Positions 35,391-44,323 are shown, counted from the stretch's first letter. The stretch is 64,000 bases of DNA from UBA2377 sp964525935 (GCA_964525935.1 CAZGJZ010000010.1:83619-147618); one strand, 5' to 3'. Translations and numbers: made by a program. Notes: a model not told the origin generated them from the sequence alone.

Positions 35391-35801
35391 TCACACGGTC
35401 GTCACCACCTCCGCAACTCTCACCTCGTTCACCGCCTTCGCCTCCGCCACCCAATCCACTACCTTGGGTTTCGGGACGTACCCCATCTCGGCGAAAATCG
35501 GTTCCATATCCGCGCCGTTGAGTTTTGCCACCAAGAAAATCGCTTTCATTCGGGCTTGCACATGCAAGACGGGGCACATGTACGCGGTAAGCTCCGCGAC
35601 GAGCACGATTGCGGCGAGTATCGCCAACACCACCACGAACGCAATCTCCGCTCCTCGAAGGGCCGGAACGGCGTCGCTTTGCATCGTTTGTGACGTCAGA
35701 ACGAGTCCAAAAACGACGGCGACGTCTAAAAGGAGACCGCCGATGAGGAGCATCGCCGCGTAAACCCACACGACGGTGGGCGACGCGAGTTTGGGAGACA
35801 T
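35391..35801 (-). CDS. Small membrane protein, two to three helices (136 aa)
   Basis: Start at ATG 35801, because the promoter motif TACCACAAATAAAC lies about 20 nt upstream and inside the longer frame. Hydrophobic segments at residues about 10-33 (VVWVYAAMLLIGGLLLDVAVVFGLVL) and 50-72 (IAFVVVLAILAAIVLVAELTAY), then a short cytosolic-type tail ending VAEVVTTV. No family recognised. Confidence 0.68.
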   Translation of the reverse strand: MSPKLASPTVVWVYAAMLLIGGLLLDVAVVFGLVLTSQTMQSDAVPALRGAEIAFVVVLAILAAIVLVAELTAYMCPVLHVQARMKAIFLVAKLNGADMEPIFAEMGYVPKPKVVDWVAEAKAVNEVRVAEVVTTV

Positions 35802-35850
35802 TCGATCGTTCGTTCGTTTGTTTATTTGTGGTAAAACAACTACTCTTCCA

Positions 35851-36333
35851 TCAATTTGCGACAATCACCTCCTCCGCTTTGGGGCGTCGCACGAACAGCG
35901 TCGTCTCGCCTTTGTGAAACGCGGTGTTCGGATAGAATCCATTTACGACGGTTCGCACGTAGAAGAAGACGTTGGGCGCTTTGAAGGCCTCCGGGCGAAT
36001 GCATTTAAACACCTCGTCCAGAAACGGCGATGCGAGAACATCTGCACCGTATCCATGGAGAGTCGTACACTTGATCGCGTCGCAAACCTCGCCGTTTATT
36101 AAGTAAACGCCGTCCTCGACCTTGCGGCCCGCCGGTACCTTGTAACGCTGCTGCCCGCGAATGTCGGTGAGGAAGAACCCCGGTTGGAAAATCTCACCCT
36201 TCTCATTCTCGTAAACCGGCATCATGAACATTTCCATCATCACCGTCTCGTGCGGCGTAGTGTTCGCGTGCACGTGTTCGAATACCTCCTTGTCGAACGG
36301 GGAGATGATGTACGCGTTGTTGACTTCCACCAT
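35851..36333 (-). CDS. Unknown small protein (160 aa)
   Basis: ATG at 36333, with TTCACAAATAAAAC on the minus strand about 55 nt upstream. Globular alpha/beta sequence with VFEHVHANTTPHETVMMEMF, QPGFFLTDIRGQQRYKVPAG and a Cys-containing middle (GEVCDAIKCTTLHGYGADV). No membrane segment. The neighbour upstream (36445) is on the same strand and has a similar length and character, but no clear sequence match. Confidence 0.66.
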   Translation of the reverse strand: MVEVNNAYIISPFDKEVFEHVHANTTPHETVMMEMFMMPVYENEKGEIFQPGFFLTDIRGQQRYKVPAGRKVEDGVYLINGEVCDAIKCTTLHGYGADVLASPFLDEVFKCIRPEAFKAPNVFFYVRTVVNGFYPNTAFHKGETTLFVRRPKAEEVIVAN

Positions 36334-36444
36334 TTTTGCGATTTTCGGATGAATCGGAAAGTTGTAAACGAATGACGCGAGGTTCGCTTGTTTTATTTGT
36401 GAACTTTAATCACACCTTCACCACCTCCGTCACCACCACCGCGC

Positions 36445-37020
36445 TCACTCATTTTTCACCGTCGCGTTCTTCTCCCAAAACTCCGCCGCCTCCGCGTAGG
36501 CGATCGGATCGAGTGCGACCCCCGAACCTCCGTACGTCGTCCCGAATGCGTTGTTGATCATGGTCGCGGGAACGACGGGGACGGACTTCTTCTCCATCAC
36601 GCCCTTGACGCTTACGACGATCCAAGGACTGGTGCAGTTCTCCATGGGCTTGCCGTCCTCCTTCTCGATTTGCTCGCGCGAGTAAACCTCCACATCCAGA
36701 TATTCGGCAGACGGGGTTTCCCCCACCTCCGACTTGAGGAACCAGCGCTGCAGCCACATCAATTCGCCCTCGTAGCGTCGCTGGTAGCCGGAGCGGAGCT
36801 TGGAACGATTCTCATCCGTGATGGGCATCGTGAGCGATCGCATCTCGCCCCACTCGTTCTGCAAGAAAACGTGCTTTGAGAACGGAGCGTATCCGTCTTG
36901 CAGCTCGCGAGGCTCGAAGTTGAGTACGTGGATGATGTGCCACATCGGGGTACCGTTTGGACCCACGAGGGAGTGCCATTTCTTTTCGAGAGTGGGATCA
37001 CACGCGAAAACGGGAGTCAT
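36445..37020 (-). CDS. Unknown protein (191 aa)
   Basis: Start at ATG 37020; the longer frame begins at a TTG. A TAACCACAATTCC motif lies about 40 nt upstream, in a region shared with the divergent gene at 37107. Aromatic-rich globular sequence: KKWHSLVGPNGTPMWHIIHV, KHVFLQNEWGEMRSL, RRYEGELMWLQRWF. Ends with a helical AEAAEFWEKNATV. Family not recognised. Confidence 0.66.
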   Translation of the reverse strand: MTPVFACDPTLEKKWHSLVGPNGTPMWHIIHVLNFEPRELQDGYAPFSKHVFLQNEWGEMRSLTMPITDENRSKLRSGYQRRYEGELMWLQRWFLKSEVGETPSAEYLDVEVYSREQIEKEDGKPMENCTSPWIVVSVKGVMEKKSVPVVPATMINNAFGTTYGGSGVALDPIAYAEAAEFWEKNATVKNE

Positions 37021-37106
37021 GAAAAGTTGTAATGGTAAAACGCTTCGTTTCAGATTGGAATTGTGGTTAACACAAACAAACTCTTCAACAAAACTCAAAA
37101 AGCGAT

Positions 37107-37991
37107 ATGAAGACCGACGCCTTCGAGATCGAGGACGTCGACGTCGAGCGCGCGCGTCCCGTCAATCGCGAGCCCGTCACGGCCGTTCCGGTGGCGATTG
37201 CGACGCGAGAGACGCGTCCGCAACCCGCTCCATCGACCGCCCCGCCTCCGTTGAATCGCCGCGAACACAATCGCAAAATCGCGTGCGACGCCGCGTGTCT
37301 CATGACGATCGTGGCCGTCGTCTCGACCCTGGTCCTCACCGTCCCAGGGCTCGTCATCGTGGATCAATACGGGTGTCGCGAGTGCTACGCCCCCGTCCGA
37401 ATCGAGACGCCCGCCTCGACATTTACCTCGAGTTGCACGCGCTGCGGCGTGGTCGTCGCCCAGTTGCGATTCGACGGCGGCGGGCCCTCGTCGCCGCGAT
37501 TCGCCTCTCGCGTCTTCGATTACGACTCGTCGCACACGGATCTCGTCTGGGAACAGGGGAACGAGACGAAGACGTGTCAAGGAAAAAACGATTCGGCGTT
37601 CTGCGACGAACACGGCGTTTTCCAAAGCCCGCACGTCATGTCACAAATCGGTAACGATCTCCAAGTCGCCACATACGTTTCATGGACCGCCGCGGCGCTC
37701 TTCTTCGTATCGGCAATAATCCCACGAGGCGAGAAACTGTTTCGCATTTTGGCCTTCGGCGTGGCTTGGGCGGCCGGCATGTTCTTCCTGTTCGCCTACA
37801 TCCCCTTGATTTCAGATCCACTCTTTTCGTCATGGCGCATCGGCGGGGGTCCGTTTCCCCAAAGCAACGGGACGGACGTCGTCGTCTTTACCGACCGCCG
37901 TATGACGGTTAACTTCATGTGCGTGCTCGCGATCGTCTTCACCACGCTCGGGTCGTTTTGCGGCGCGTGTTCAATCGGCACCTTAAAGTAA
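37107..37991 (+). CDS. Four-helix membrane protein with Cys-rich extracellular loop (294 aa)
   Basis: ATG at 37107 after TAACACAAACAAAC. A Pro-rich cytosolic N-terminus of about 65 residues precedes four hydrophobic helices (near residues 68-92, 190-210, 215-238 and 268-290). The large first loop has CRECYAPV, CTRCGVVV, CQGKNDSAFC and N-X-T/S sequons, consistent with disulfides outside the cell or in the virion lumen. The arrangement (4 TM, long first loop) recalls tetraspan or claudin-like proteins, but no diagnostic motif is present. Confidence 0.68.
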   Translation: MKTDAFEIEDVDVERARPVNREPVTAVPVAIATRETRPQPAPSTAPPPLNRREHNRKIACDAACLMTIVAVVSTLVLTVPGLVIVDQYGCRECYAPVRIETPASTFTSSCTRCGVVVAQLRFDGGGPSSPRFASRVFDYDSSHTDLVWEQGNETKTCQGKNDSAFCDEHGVFQSPHVMSQIGNDLQVATYVSWTAAALFFVSAIIPRGEKLFRILAFGVAWAAGMFFLFAYIPLISDPLFSSWRIGGGPFPQSNGTDVVVFTDRRMTVNFMCVLAIVFTTLGSFCGACSIGTLK

Positions 37992-38002
37992 AAAAGTAAA
38001 AA

Positions 38003-38302
38003 TCAATACTCTGCGCGAAACCCCATCACCCACTTCGAAAGGATTTTCTCCACGAACGATTTGATTTGGCGATTCTCCTCCGTCGCGAGCGGCGTCAACT
38101 CGCGTTCCAATCTCACGAGAAGTTGTCGCATGGTGCGTGGGTCAGTGGGTTTTATCTCTTTCCACGCTCGCTTGGCCGTCGCCGCGAAGAGATCCAGCTC
38201 CTCGTCCGAGCAGTTACAATCGTAGGCGCACGGCGAACCGCACGCGCAATGTTTGAGGCGCGACTCGACGTGCCCGGGCTTCAAGTCGGATTGGGTCGTC
38301 AT
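38003..38302 (-). CDS. Small Cys-rich protein (99 aa)
   Basis: Start at ATG 38302, because the promoter motif TTCACAAATAAAG (38361-38372) lies inside the longer frame that would begin at 38380. The N-terminus holds HCACGSPCAYDCNCSDEE, six cysteines in 12 residues and a probable metal or disulfide cluster, followed by a helical domain (RTMRQLLVRLERELTPL). Family not recognised. Confidence 0.62.
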   Translation of the reverse strand: MTTQSDLKPGHVESRLKHCACGSPCAYDCNCSDEELDLFAATAKRAWKEIKPTDPRTMRQLLVRLERELTPLATEENRQIKSFVEKILSKWVMGFRAEY

Positions 38303-38479
38303 CTTTTCGGTCGATTCGGATTCGGGAAATGTGAAGAGGGCGCGATGCCGCGTTATATTCTTTATTTGTGAACCGTTCATCGCAACTCCACTCGAAACTT
38401 TGAAATGCGCTCGACCGCCTCCTTCACCTGCGCGCCAAAGACGGACGAGTCGTCGTTGTCCAGTACGGCGAAAATCTCA

Positions 38480-38989
38480 TCAATCCTGCGACAGCTTATC
38501 GCCAAACACTCGTTGAATCACGGCTTTATCGCCATACTCGTGTTGAATCATGGCCTCCGTGTCTTTCACATCGGCTTTCATTTCTGCAATCGTTTGGACG
38601 ACGTCCTCCAGCAAGGATGCGACACGTTGCAACTTGTGGTCCGTTCGGTGCAGGCGACTCAAGAAGGCATCGACCATTTCCTTTCGTCGTTCGTCCTCGG
38701 CGGTCGGCGTCTTCTCCTCTTTAACCTCCGCCGCGATTCTGCAAAGGTCTTCGATCGAGGTATCGCGACACCAAGTTCGGATTTTGGCGAGGAAGATGAA
38801 CAGTTGGGATCCCTCCTCGAACCCGCGAATGTTGATGTCGCAGCCGGGTGTAATGCAAATTTGTGCTTCAAGAACGTTCAAACGCCAGCCGCCGGCATCC
38901 TGATACCATTTCTCAACATCGGCACCCGTCGCTTCGGCGATTTTGGCGGAGATGAACTTTCGGTAGAGCCCCGAAAGAGTGAGGGGCAT
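38480..38989 (-). CDS. Dispersed small-protein family, copy 2, possibly frameshifted (169 aa)
   Basis: ATG at 38989 with AAATCACAAATATTTTC upstream, like copy 1 at 28341. Shares LYRKFISAKIAEATG, an ICITPGCDINIRGF hairpin and TSIEDLCRIAAEV, then a coiled coil. The frame stops at 38480, but another frame continues directly with coding-like sequence (EIFAVLDNDDSSVFG, VKEAVERISKFRVELR) to a stop at 38377. A frameshift near 38490 therefore probably removed about 34 residues, or the gene was longer in an ancestor. Confidence 0.68.
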   Translation of the reverse strand: MPLTLSGLYRKFISAKIAEATGADVEKWYQDAGGWRLNVLEAQICITPGCDINIRGFEEGSQLFIFLAKIRTWCRDTSIEDLCRIAAEVKEEKTPTAEDERRKEMVDAFLSRLHRTDHKLQRVASLLEDVVQTIAEMKADVKDTEAMIQHEYGDKAVIQRVFGDKLSQD

Positions 38990-39051
38990 CGTTCGCTTTT
39001 ATGAAAATATTTGTGATTTTATTTCGTTTACTCACTCTCTTCAAAAACTGT

Positions 39052-39393
39052 CTACCCGTGTCGAATATTCCATGTCTGCTCCTCTTTCTTACCCAACGTC
39101 ATGAGTTCACGCACCTTCGCGATGAACTCTTCTCGCATCGGATCGGTTCTTTTCCACGATCGATGATCGGCGACGTTCCAAAAAAGTTGGGAGGTGACCG
39201 AGGCAAAGTTGAAGAATTCGTAATCGGGATCGCACTTGGTCGTCACCTCGACGCCGTGCGCTCTCAGCGTCTCGGCGAGAGCGTTGAATTGCACACTGAG
39301 ATGAACGCGCTCTTCGCGGGTGTAGAGTGAAGTTTTGATCACGGCCTTCTCGGTCTTTTCGGTGAATGTTTCGGATGCGACTGGAGTGGTCAT
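39052..39393 (-). CDS. Unknown small protein (113 aa)
   Basis: ATG at 39393. Sequence with REERVHLSVQFNALAETLRAHG and FNFASVTSQLFWNVADHRSW, a small alpha/beta protein. Its promoter motif (AATCACAAATAATTT on the minus strand) overlaps the motif of the divergent gene at 39475. Function unknown. Confidence 0.64.
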   Translation of the reverse strand: MTTPVASETFTEKTEKAVIKTSLYTREERVHLSVQFNALAETLRAHGVEVTTKCDPDYEFFNFASVTSQLFWNVADHRSWKRTDPMREEFIAKVRELMTLGKKEEQTWNIRHG

Positions 39394-39410
39394 GGTGACT
39401 CTTCGCTTAA

Positions 39411-39436
39411 ATTATTTGTGATTCAATCACAAAATC
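39411..39436. promoter_or_regulatory. Overlapping back-to-back promoter motifs
   Basis: ATTATTTGTGATT directly joined to CAATCACAAAATC gives two oppositely oriented copies of the promoter motif in 26 bp, serving the divergent genes at 39393 and 39475. A near copy lies at 40329-40354. Confidence 0.65.
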
Positions 39437-39474
39437 TCTCGCAAAGCACTCACGAACCCCACGCAACAAGAAAA

Positions 39475-40251
39475 ATGGAAGCGACCGGCAGCAACGTCCC
39501 GTTGTTGAAGCAACGCAAGGTCAACGACGTGGAATTGGGGATTCCAAAGGCGTCGGCGAACCCCGCAGACGAGAAACCGGCGTCCACAAAGACCCCACAC
39601 GAGCGAAAATCGACCGATCAACCATCGCACGAATGGTCTCCGGAGACCCTCGCGTGTGAATCCAACCAGTTCTTCTGGAAACTCGATGCTTCGGGAGGAG
39701 GCTGGGTCATCTGGTTGGCCGAAATTCTCGTACCGGCCGTTGCGATTTGGCTCTACATCCGATCGTTGATCGTGTTGTCGCATTTCCATCCATCAAAGCA
39801 CTGGCCCGAACCCGTTGCCTCGATGGCGTCGGCGTGCATCAACGCCTCGGCGAAACCCAACGCGATGTGCGAGAATCTCTTCTACCTCCAATTCTCGACG
39901 CTTCTGTTTTGTGCATGCAATGCGCTCAACAGTCTCGTGTGGTCGGGACTGTGGGAGTTCGCGTGCAAAATTCGCGGCGTGCGAATCGATTACAAGTACG
40001 ACCTCGTCCACGGTTTCTCGGGGGTCGCTCTCGGATTCATGTGCATCCTCGGCGTGATGGCCACAATCGTCGGCACGTTGATCATAATCGGATCCGGATA
40101 CGGAGGCCTGAATTGCGGTGAGAAAGGCTTACCGGAGTGCGTGCTCGGGTTCCACCCCGTCTTTTTCGACGTGATTAATTTCTTCGTGGTGGGCATTGCG
40201 AGCGTGGGGACGTTTTTGATACTGGGAGCCGCGATCGGGATGAGAATTTGA
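39475..40251 (+). CDS. Tandem 4-TM membrane protein, copy A (258 aa)
   Basis: Start at ATG 39475; the longer frame reads through the promoter. Begins MEATGSNVPLLKQRK; the copy at 40392 begins METTGSKVPLLKQRK. Cytosolic N-terminus about 75 residues, then four helices (near residues 80-102, 138-160, 178-205 and 228-252). The first loop between helices 1 and 2 has SHFHPSKHWPEPVAS and Cys-N-A-S. Helix 2 contains FSTLLFCACNALNSLVW, also shared. Tetraspan-type topology. Function unknown. Confidence 0.74.
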   Translation: MEATGSNVPLLKQRKVNDVELGIPKASANPADEKPASTKTPHERKSTDQPSHEWSPETLACESNQFFWKLDASGGGWVIWLAEILVPAVAIWLYIRSLIVLSHFHPSKHWPEPVASMASACINASAKPNAMCENLFYLQFSTLLFCACNALNSLVWSGLWEFACKIRGVRIDYKYDLVHGFSGVALGFMCILGVMATIVGTLIIIGSGYGGLNCGEKGLPECVLGFHPVFFDVINFFVVGIASVGTFLILGAAIGMRI

Positions 40252-40269
40252 GTAATTACCTAAGAAACT

Positions 40270-40330
40270 TTACTCGTCGTCGTCTCCTTCCTCCTCCTCT
40301 CCGCCCTCCGCTGCCTCCTCGGCCTCTAAA
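40270..40330 (-). pseudogene. Remnant of the 3' end of the acidic coiled-coil gene
   Basis: Read on the minus strand these 61 nt encode LEAEEAAEGGEEEEGDDDE and a stop, preceding AAAGTTTC. The functional gene at 41225 ends likewise (EEEDGEENEEEDDE, then AAAGTTTT). A promoter motif sits immediately 5' of the remnant, with no start codon. It marks the boundary of a tandem duplication that copied the membrane gene and its convergent neighbour, followed by deletion of most of the latter. Confidence 0.6.
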
Positions 40331-40391
40331 ATATTTGTGATCCAATCACAAAATCTCTCACAAAGCACCCACGAACCCCTCCCCCAAAAAA

Positions 40392-41198
40392 ATGGAGACG
40401 ACCGGCAGCAAAGTCCCGTTGTTGAAGCAACGCAAGCCCTTGGATGTGGAATCCGGGGGTTTGGAACCGTCGGCGAACCCCGCAAACGACGTTTCGGCGA
40501 ACCCCAAGGTTCCAAAATCGTCACCGATGTCGCCTCCGTCTCCCACCTCCTCCTCCTTCGACGCGGAGTTCAACCGAATGACCAAAGATCATTGCGGAAT
40601 CATCATCATGGGGATCGTTCTTCCCGCTCTCCTTTCGATTTGGCTCTACCTCACCTCGATGGTCGAATTGTCCCATTACCATCCCTCTAAGCATTGGCCC
40701 GAACCGATCGCCTCGACGGCGGGTTTGTGTCTCAACGCGACTAAGAATTCCAAATCACCGAACGGGTTCGCGTCGTGCGAGAACGTCTTCTACGTTCAAA
40801 TCTCGACGCTTCTTTTTTGCGCGTGCGGTTTACTCAACAGCGCCGCGTGGGTCGGGATGTGGGAGATTGCGTGTAAAATTCGCGGCGGTCGAACGGGTCA
40901 CCCCTACGACGTCGTATACTCGTTTTCGACCTTCATTTTTATCTGTGTGTGTGTGATCGGAGCGGTTGCCTCATTCGTTTTATCCTTTATTTACGTGGGT
41001 GTTGGATACGGCGAAATGAGATGCGACGAAGACGGCGGCGCGGGGTGTGTGTTCGGGTACCATCCGGCGATGTTTGACATCATCAAATGGTTGATCATGG
41101 AATCGATCGTCGTCGCCGTCGCGGTGGTGCTCGTGTTGAATCCTCTCTTCAACCAGTCGGAGACGGTGATTCAATACCGAGTGATTGCGAGGGATTGA
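40392..41198 (+). CDS. Tandem 4-TM membrane protein, copy B (268 aa)
   Basis: ATG at 40392, with CCAATCACAAAATC about 40 nt upstream as for copy A. Same layout: LLKQRK near the start, SHYHPSKHWPEPIAS in the first loop, QISTLLFCACGLLNSAAWVGMW in helix 2, and four hydrophobic helices. It differs from copy A in the linker (PKSSPMSPPSP) and C-terminus (NPLFNQSETVIQY). The two are clearly recent tandem duplicates. Confidence 0.74.
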   Translation: METTGSKVPLLKQRKPLDVESGGLEPSANPANDVSANPKVPKSSPMSPPSPTSSSFDAEFNRMTKDHCGIIIMGIVLPALLSIWLYLTSMVELSHYHPSKHWPEPIASTAGLCLNATKNSKSPNGFASCENVFYVQISTLLFCACGLLNSAAWVGMWEIACKIRGGRTGHPYDVVYSFSTFIFICVCVIGAVASFVLSFIYVGVGYGEMRCDEDGGAGCVFGYHPAMFDIIKWLIMESIVVAVAVVLVLNPLFNQSETVIQYRVIARD

Positions 41199-41224
41199 AC
41201 GCTTTTTTATATAACCGAAAAACT

Positions 41225-41968
41225 TTACTCGTCGTCCTCCTCCTCGTTCTCTTCTCCGTCCTCCTCCTCGTCTACCTTGCTTCGCTTCGCGTCGCCCCCC
41301 GCCGCGGCGACGGTGTTGCTCTCACGGAACCCAGTGCGCTTCGCGTCGATCGCGCACTCCAGCTCCTTCAGTTGCGACCCGAGCTTCACGCGCTTCTCAA
41401 TCGCATCGGCGTAGACCGCGTACTGCGCGCTCCCGTCGTCCGTGGGGACGAGGGAGGGCTCCGCGGCCTTGAGACGCGCGAGCTCCACCCTCGCGGCCTC
41501 GCGGCGCGCTTCGAGCGTGCACACCGCCTCCATCGCCTCGCTCGCCTTTCTCTCCGTCTCCGCGTGCTTGGTGCGAATCTCCTCGAGCGTCTCGCGCGTC
41601 TCGGGTTTGGGATTGCGCTCCCACGAGTGTCCCGCGGGGGCGGTAACCAGCTCGGTTTTACCGGTGCGCTCGCACACCTCGAGCTTGACGCGCGCCTCCG
41701 CCGCCTCCTTCGCGGCGTGAATCGCCTTGGTCAGGAGCTCGATCTCCTTCGCGCCGATCGTGGTGGTGCACGCTGATACGGCCTTCTGCCATTCCGCGTG
41801 GGCCGCCGCGCACGCCTTCCCCGTCTCCGAGTACAATCGCCACGCGGTCGTGGCCTTGGTGACTTCGTACTCGTGCATCTCCGCATCGTGACGCACGGCG
41901 TTTGCGCGACGCTTGTCGCGGTTCAGCTCCTTTCTCTGTTCGGCGTTCATGGCGGCGAGGCGAGGCAT
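41225..41968 (-). CDS. Coiled-coil protein with acidic tail (247 aa)
   Basis: Start at ATG 41968; the longer frame starts with TTG and contains the promoter motif (AATCACAAATCAC). The protein is nearly all helical: an N-terminal basic helix (NAEQRKELNRDKRRANAV), long heptad-like stretches (TRETLEEIRTKHAETERKASEAME) and a DDGSAQYAVYADAIEKRVKLGSQL region, then a KRSK cluster and an EEEDGEENEEEDDE tail. Resembles bZIP or tropomyosin-like composition without a specific motif. Convergent with copy B of the membrane gene. Confidence 0.7.
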   Translation of the reverse strand: MPRLAAMNAEQRKELNRDKRRANAVRHDAEMHEYEVTKATTAWRLYSETGKACAAAHAEWQKAVSACTTTIGAKEIELLTKAIHAAKEAAEARVKLEVCERTGKTELVTAPAGHSWERNPKPETRETLEEIRTKHAETERKASEAMEAVCTLEARREAARVELARLKAAEPSLVPTDDGSAQYAVYADAIEKRVKLGSQLKELECAIDAKRTGFRESNTVAAAGGDAKRSKVDEEEDGEENEEEDDE

Positions 41969-42103
41969 TTTTTTTCTTGGTGTTTTTGCGATTTTTGAAT
42001 TCTCGGATGATTCGGTACGCTCGGTTTGGGGAAAAATGGATCGATGGGTCGTCTCGAAAGTGATTTGTGATTTTTTTTTTGAGTCCAAGAAAAAAAATCA
42101 CAA

Positions 42104-42559
42104 ATGAACTCGGAGGAGCTCGATGATGACGATGTAGAAACGGGGGAGACCGAATCGACCGAAACGACCGAAACGTCTCGCCACTTCGTTTACCTTCTCG
42201 AGACGACCGATGCCGCGGTCTCGAAACGGCGTCGCGCCTACGTGGGGTACACCACGAACCCCACGCGGCGATTGCGACAACACAATCGCGAGATAAAGGG
42301 CGGAGCGGGGAGAACGAGCGGGAGATCGTGGAAACTCGTCGTGGTCGTGAGCGGATTCAAAACCAGGTTGGAGGCGCTCCGGTTCGAGTGGATGCTCCAA
42401 CACCCCTACAAGAGCAAACGGTGTCGCGACGTCATCAAGGAACGGTTCGGACTTCGAAAAAAGTATACGGCGGAGCGAAAGAGGGAGGAGACGGAGACGA
42501 TTCTCGAGCGCGTCGAACCGTGGCGCTCGATGGGGTTACAATTGGTTCAGTATTCATAA
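42104..42559 (+). CDS. GIY-YIG nuclease, SLX1-like (151 aa)
   Basis: ATG at 42104 overlaps the promoter motif AAAATCACAAATG, so the mRNA may have almost no leader. Residues 27-110 form a GIY-YIG domain of the SLX1 type: HFVYLLE, AYVGYTTNPTRRLRQHN (YVG plus R...H), GRSWKLVVVVSGF and the metal-binding Glu in ALRFEWMLQHPY. Residues 110-151 are basic and lack the C-terminal RING of cellular SLX1. Structure-specific or homing-type endonuclease. Confidence 0.85.
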   Translation: MNSEELDDDDVETGETESTETTETSRHFVYLLETTDAAVSKRRRAYVGYTTNPTRRLRQHNREIKGGAGRTSGRSWKLVVVVSGFKTRLEALRFEWMLQHPYKSKRCRDVIKERFGLRKKYTAERKREETETILERVEPWRSMGLQLVQYS

Positions 42560-42613
42560 ATCAAACACAAATTCAATTTGAAATCCATCCCATCGACGAT
42601 ACCCACCCTCCAA

Positions 42614-43273
42614 ATGACCAAGATCGAATTGTGGTCCTTCGAGAAGTTTATTGACGTTTATGTCGATCCAGATCTCAAAACTCGAATCGATCGACGACTC
42701 GTGGAGCGAATCGACGCGCACAGCGTCATGGACATTCTGAAATGCTTTCCGGACGATTCGAGTACCGAAATGAAGGAGTTGATGCACCTCGTCGTGCACA
42801 GCGACATGCAAGCGGCGGTCAAATACGCTAAAGCGCACACGATGCGCACAAATGGCCAATACGTCACGGCGGTGCATGATGTCATTACCCCGGACGAACT
42901 CGAAGCGTATTTCCTGTATACCCAATCATTGGGTGCTTCATCGGGCTTTTTTGTCTGTTTCGTTGCATTCTTCGTTTTTGCGAGTGTCAATGCGATGTGC
43001 ATGAGGGGCGTACTCACCAATGCCAACGATTGCGAAGGCGCCCCGTCAAATGAGTATCTCGCACGCGTCGCGTTGGTCGGGGTGACAATTTGCAGCAGCC
43101 TATTTTGTGTGTATGCGGTTCGTTTCGTCTTCAACAATCGCCGAGTTCGAGAACGCCTCGACGCCAAATGTCACGTCGGCCCCGTCCCCGTCTTCAAGGC
43201 CCCGCTCCTCCAGGAGACGAAGAAGGTGGACGACAAGACGACGCCGCTCATCGAGAGTCCGGAAGTCGTTTGA
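42614..43273 (+). CDS. Two-TM membrane protein (219 aa)
   Basis: ATG at 42614; the upstream extension starts with TTG. CAAACACAAATTC at 42562 acts as motif variant. The N-terminal 105 residues are soluble and helical (FEKFIDVYVDPDLKTRID, MDILKCFPDDSS). Two hydrophobic segments follow (residues about 115-138: FFVCFVAFFVFASVNAM; and 155-180: VALVGVTICSSLFCVYAVRF), separated by a loop with Cys residues. The C-terminus ends TTPLIESPEVV. Function unknown. Confidence 0.68.
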   Translation: MTKIELWSFEKFIDVYVDPDLKTRIDRRLVERIDAHSVMDILKCFPDDSSTEMKELMHLVVHSDMQAAVKYAKAHTMRTNGQYVTAVHDVITPDELEAYFLYTQSLGASSGFFVCFVAFFVFASVNAMCMRGVLTNANDCEGAPSNEYLARVALVGVTICSSLFCVYAVRFVFNNRRVRERLDAKCHVGPVPVFKAPLLQETKKVDDKTTPLIESPEVV

Positions 43274-43306
43274 TGCGCGCCAAAAGTGATTTTTTATAAA
43301 GTAAAT

Positions 43307-44323
43307 CTACGGCTCCAACATCGCTCGCGCCGTTCTCACCGTTCTCGCGATTCCATGTTTCCTTGCCAACTCCGTGATTCGAGCTCGTGCACCGACCGCC
43401 TTTTCTCTCACATCATTCTCCTTCCTCGTTGCCAAATACCTACAAATTTTGTATGCGAAATTCTCAGCCATCGTAAAATCAACCGTGGGGATATCGATGA
43501 TATCAGGCTCTTTCGCCTCGAATTCAAACAGACGCTCGATGTATCCCAACGCGTCCATCAATTGGTTGAGATATATTCCGGCATCATACATAGCGAAGTA
43601 CCTCCGAATCATCACCATAAACATAACACACTTGTTGGCGCGCAACTGTTGCCTTTGGTATATCGCAAAGGGTAAAACACGCTTCGAATAGTGTGGCAGC
43701 TGCCACTCAATGAGTTGTACTCGTCCAAGCTCGAGAAGCCATTTATCGACTTGGGCGCGCATATCGTCGAATTTCCAATTTTGGACGACGTCACGGATGA
43801 TCGCTTGTTGCCCCTTCAGAAACACAGCCCATTGTGTCGACCAGTTTTTCCAATCCACGATGTAAAAAATTTTTGCCGCATCATCCCAAACGATACTGTC
43901 TTGACGAATCGACGACGGAGGAACGTACCCGGCTTTTTTCGCTGTATCCACGAGACTGTCGATGACGCTATCAATTTTCTCCCCGTTGTATATCATGCGA
44001 ATCTCATCCAATTTTGCTCGAGGGACTAAACCGGGTCGTAGGATGTCCGCATACGAAGGACCCGAACATTTTTTCATGACGAGTGCGTATTTGTTGTATC
44101 CATATACGGGGGGAGATAGGTCCCTCTCAGACGCCACCATGTGTAGTACACTCTCCCCCTTATCGGCACGAACTTTGATGACGCGAGTCGGATCCTCTTG
44201 TAGATTAAAAGTGTCGGTACCGGCGAACCATTTAGTACCGAGCGTGTACGGATGCTCGTCAATGTACACGACGGCCCCGGGGACTGCCAACCCCGGACCG
44301 TAATCAAAGTTGTCGAACTCCAT
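43307..44323 (-). CDS. Pseudokinase paralogue (338 aa)
   Basis: Start at ATG 44323 behind AGCACAAAAAATATGG; an earlier ATG exists at 44368. It parallels the kinase-like gene at 44401: PYTLGTKWFAG with SYTLGNLLHSN, VIKVRADKGE with LIKLGNVPGE, PPVYGYNKYALVMKKCSGP with PPVYAYDDDQCIIVMMRCSGP, and IFYIVDWKNWSTQW with FYIIDWETGSTSW. The catalytic loop VHDDLHSGN is replaced by VPPSSIRQDS, removing the His-x-Asp and Asn. The DFG-position Asp is kept. It is probably catalytically dead and may regulate its neighbour. C-terminal half is helical and unique. Confidence 0.75.
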   Translation of the reverse strand: MEFDNFDYGPGLAVPGAVVYIDEHPYTLGTKWFAGTDTFNLQEDPTRVIKVRADKGESVLHMVASERDLSPPVYGYNKYALVMKKCSGPSYADILRPGLVPRAKLDEIRMIYNGEKIDSVIDSLVDTAKKAGYVPPSSIRQDSIVWDDAAKIFYIVDWKNWSTQWAVFLKGQQAIIRDVVQNWKFDDMRAQVDKWLLELGRVQLIEWQLPHYSKRVLPFAIYQRQQLRANKCVMFMVMIRRYFAMYDAGIYLNQLMDALGYIERLFEFEAKEPDIIDIPTVDFTMAENFAYKICRYLATRKENDVREKAVGARARITELARKHGIARTVRTARAMLEP

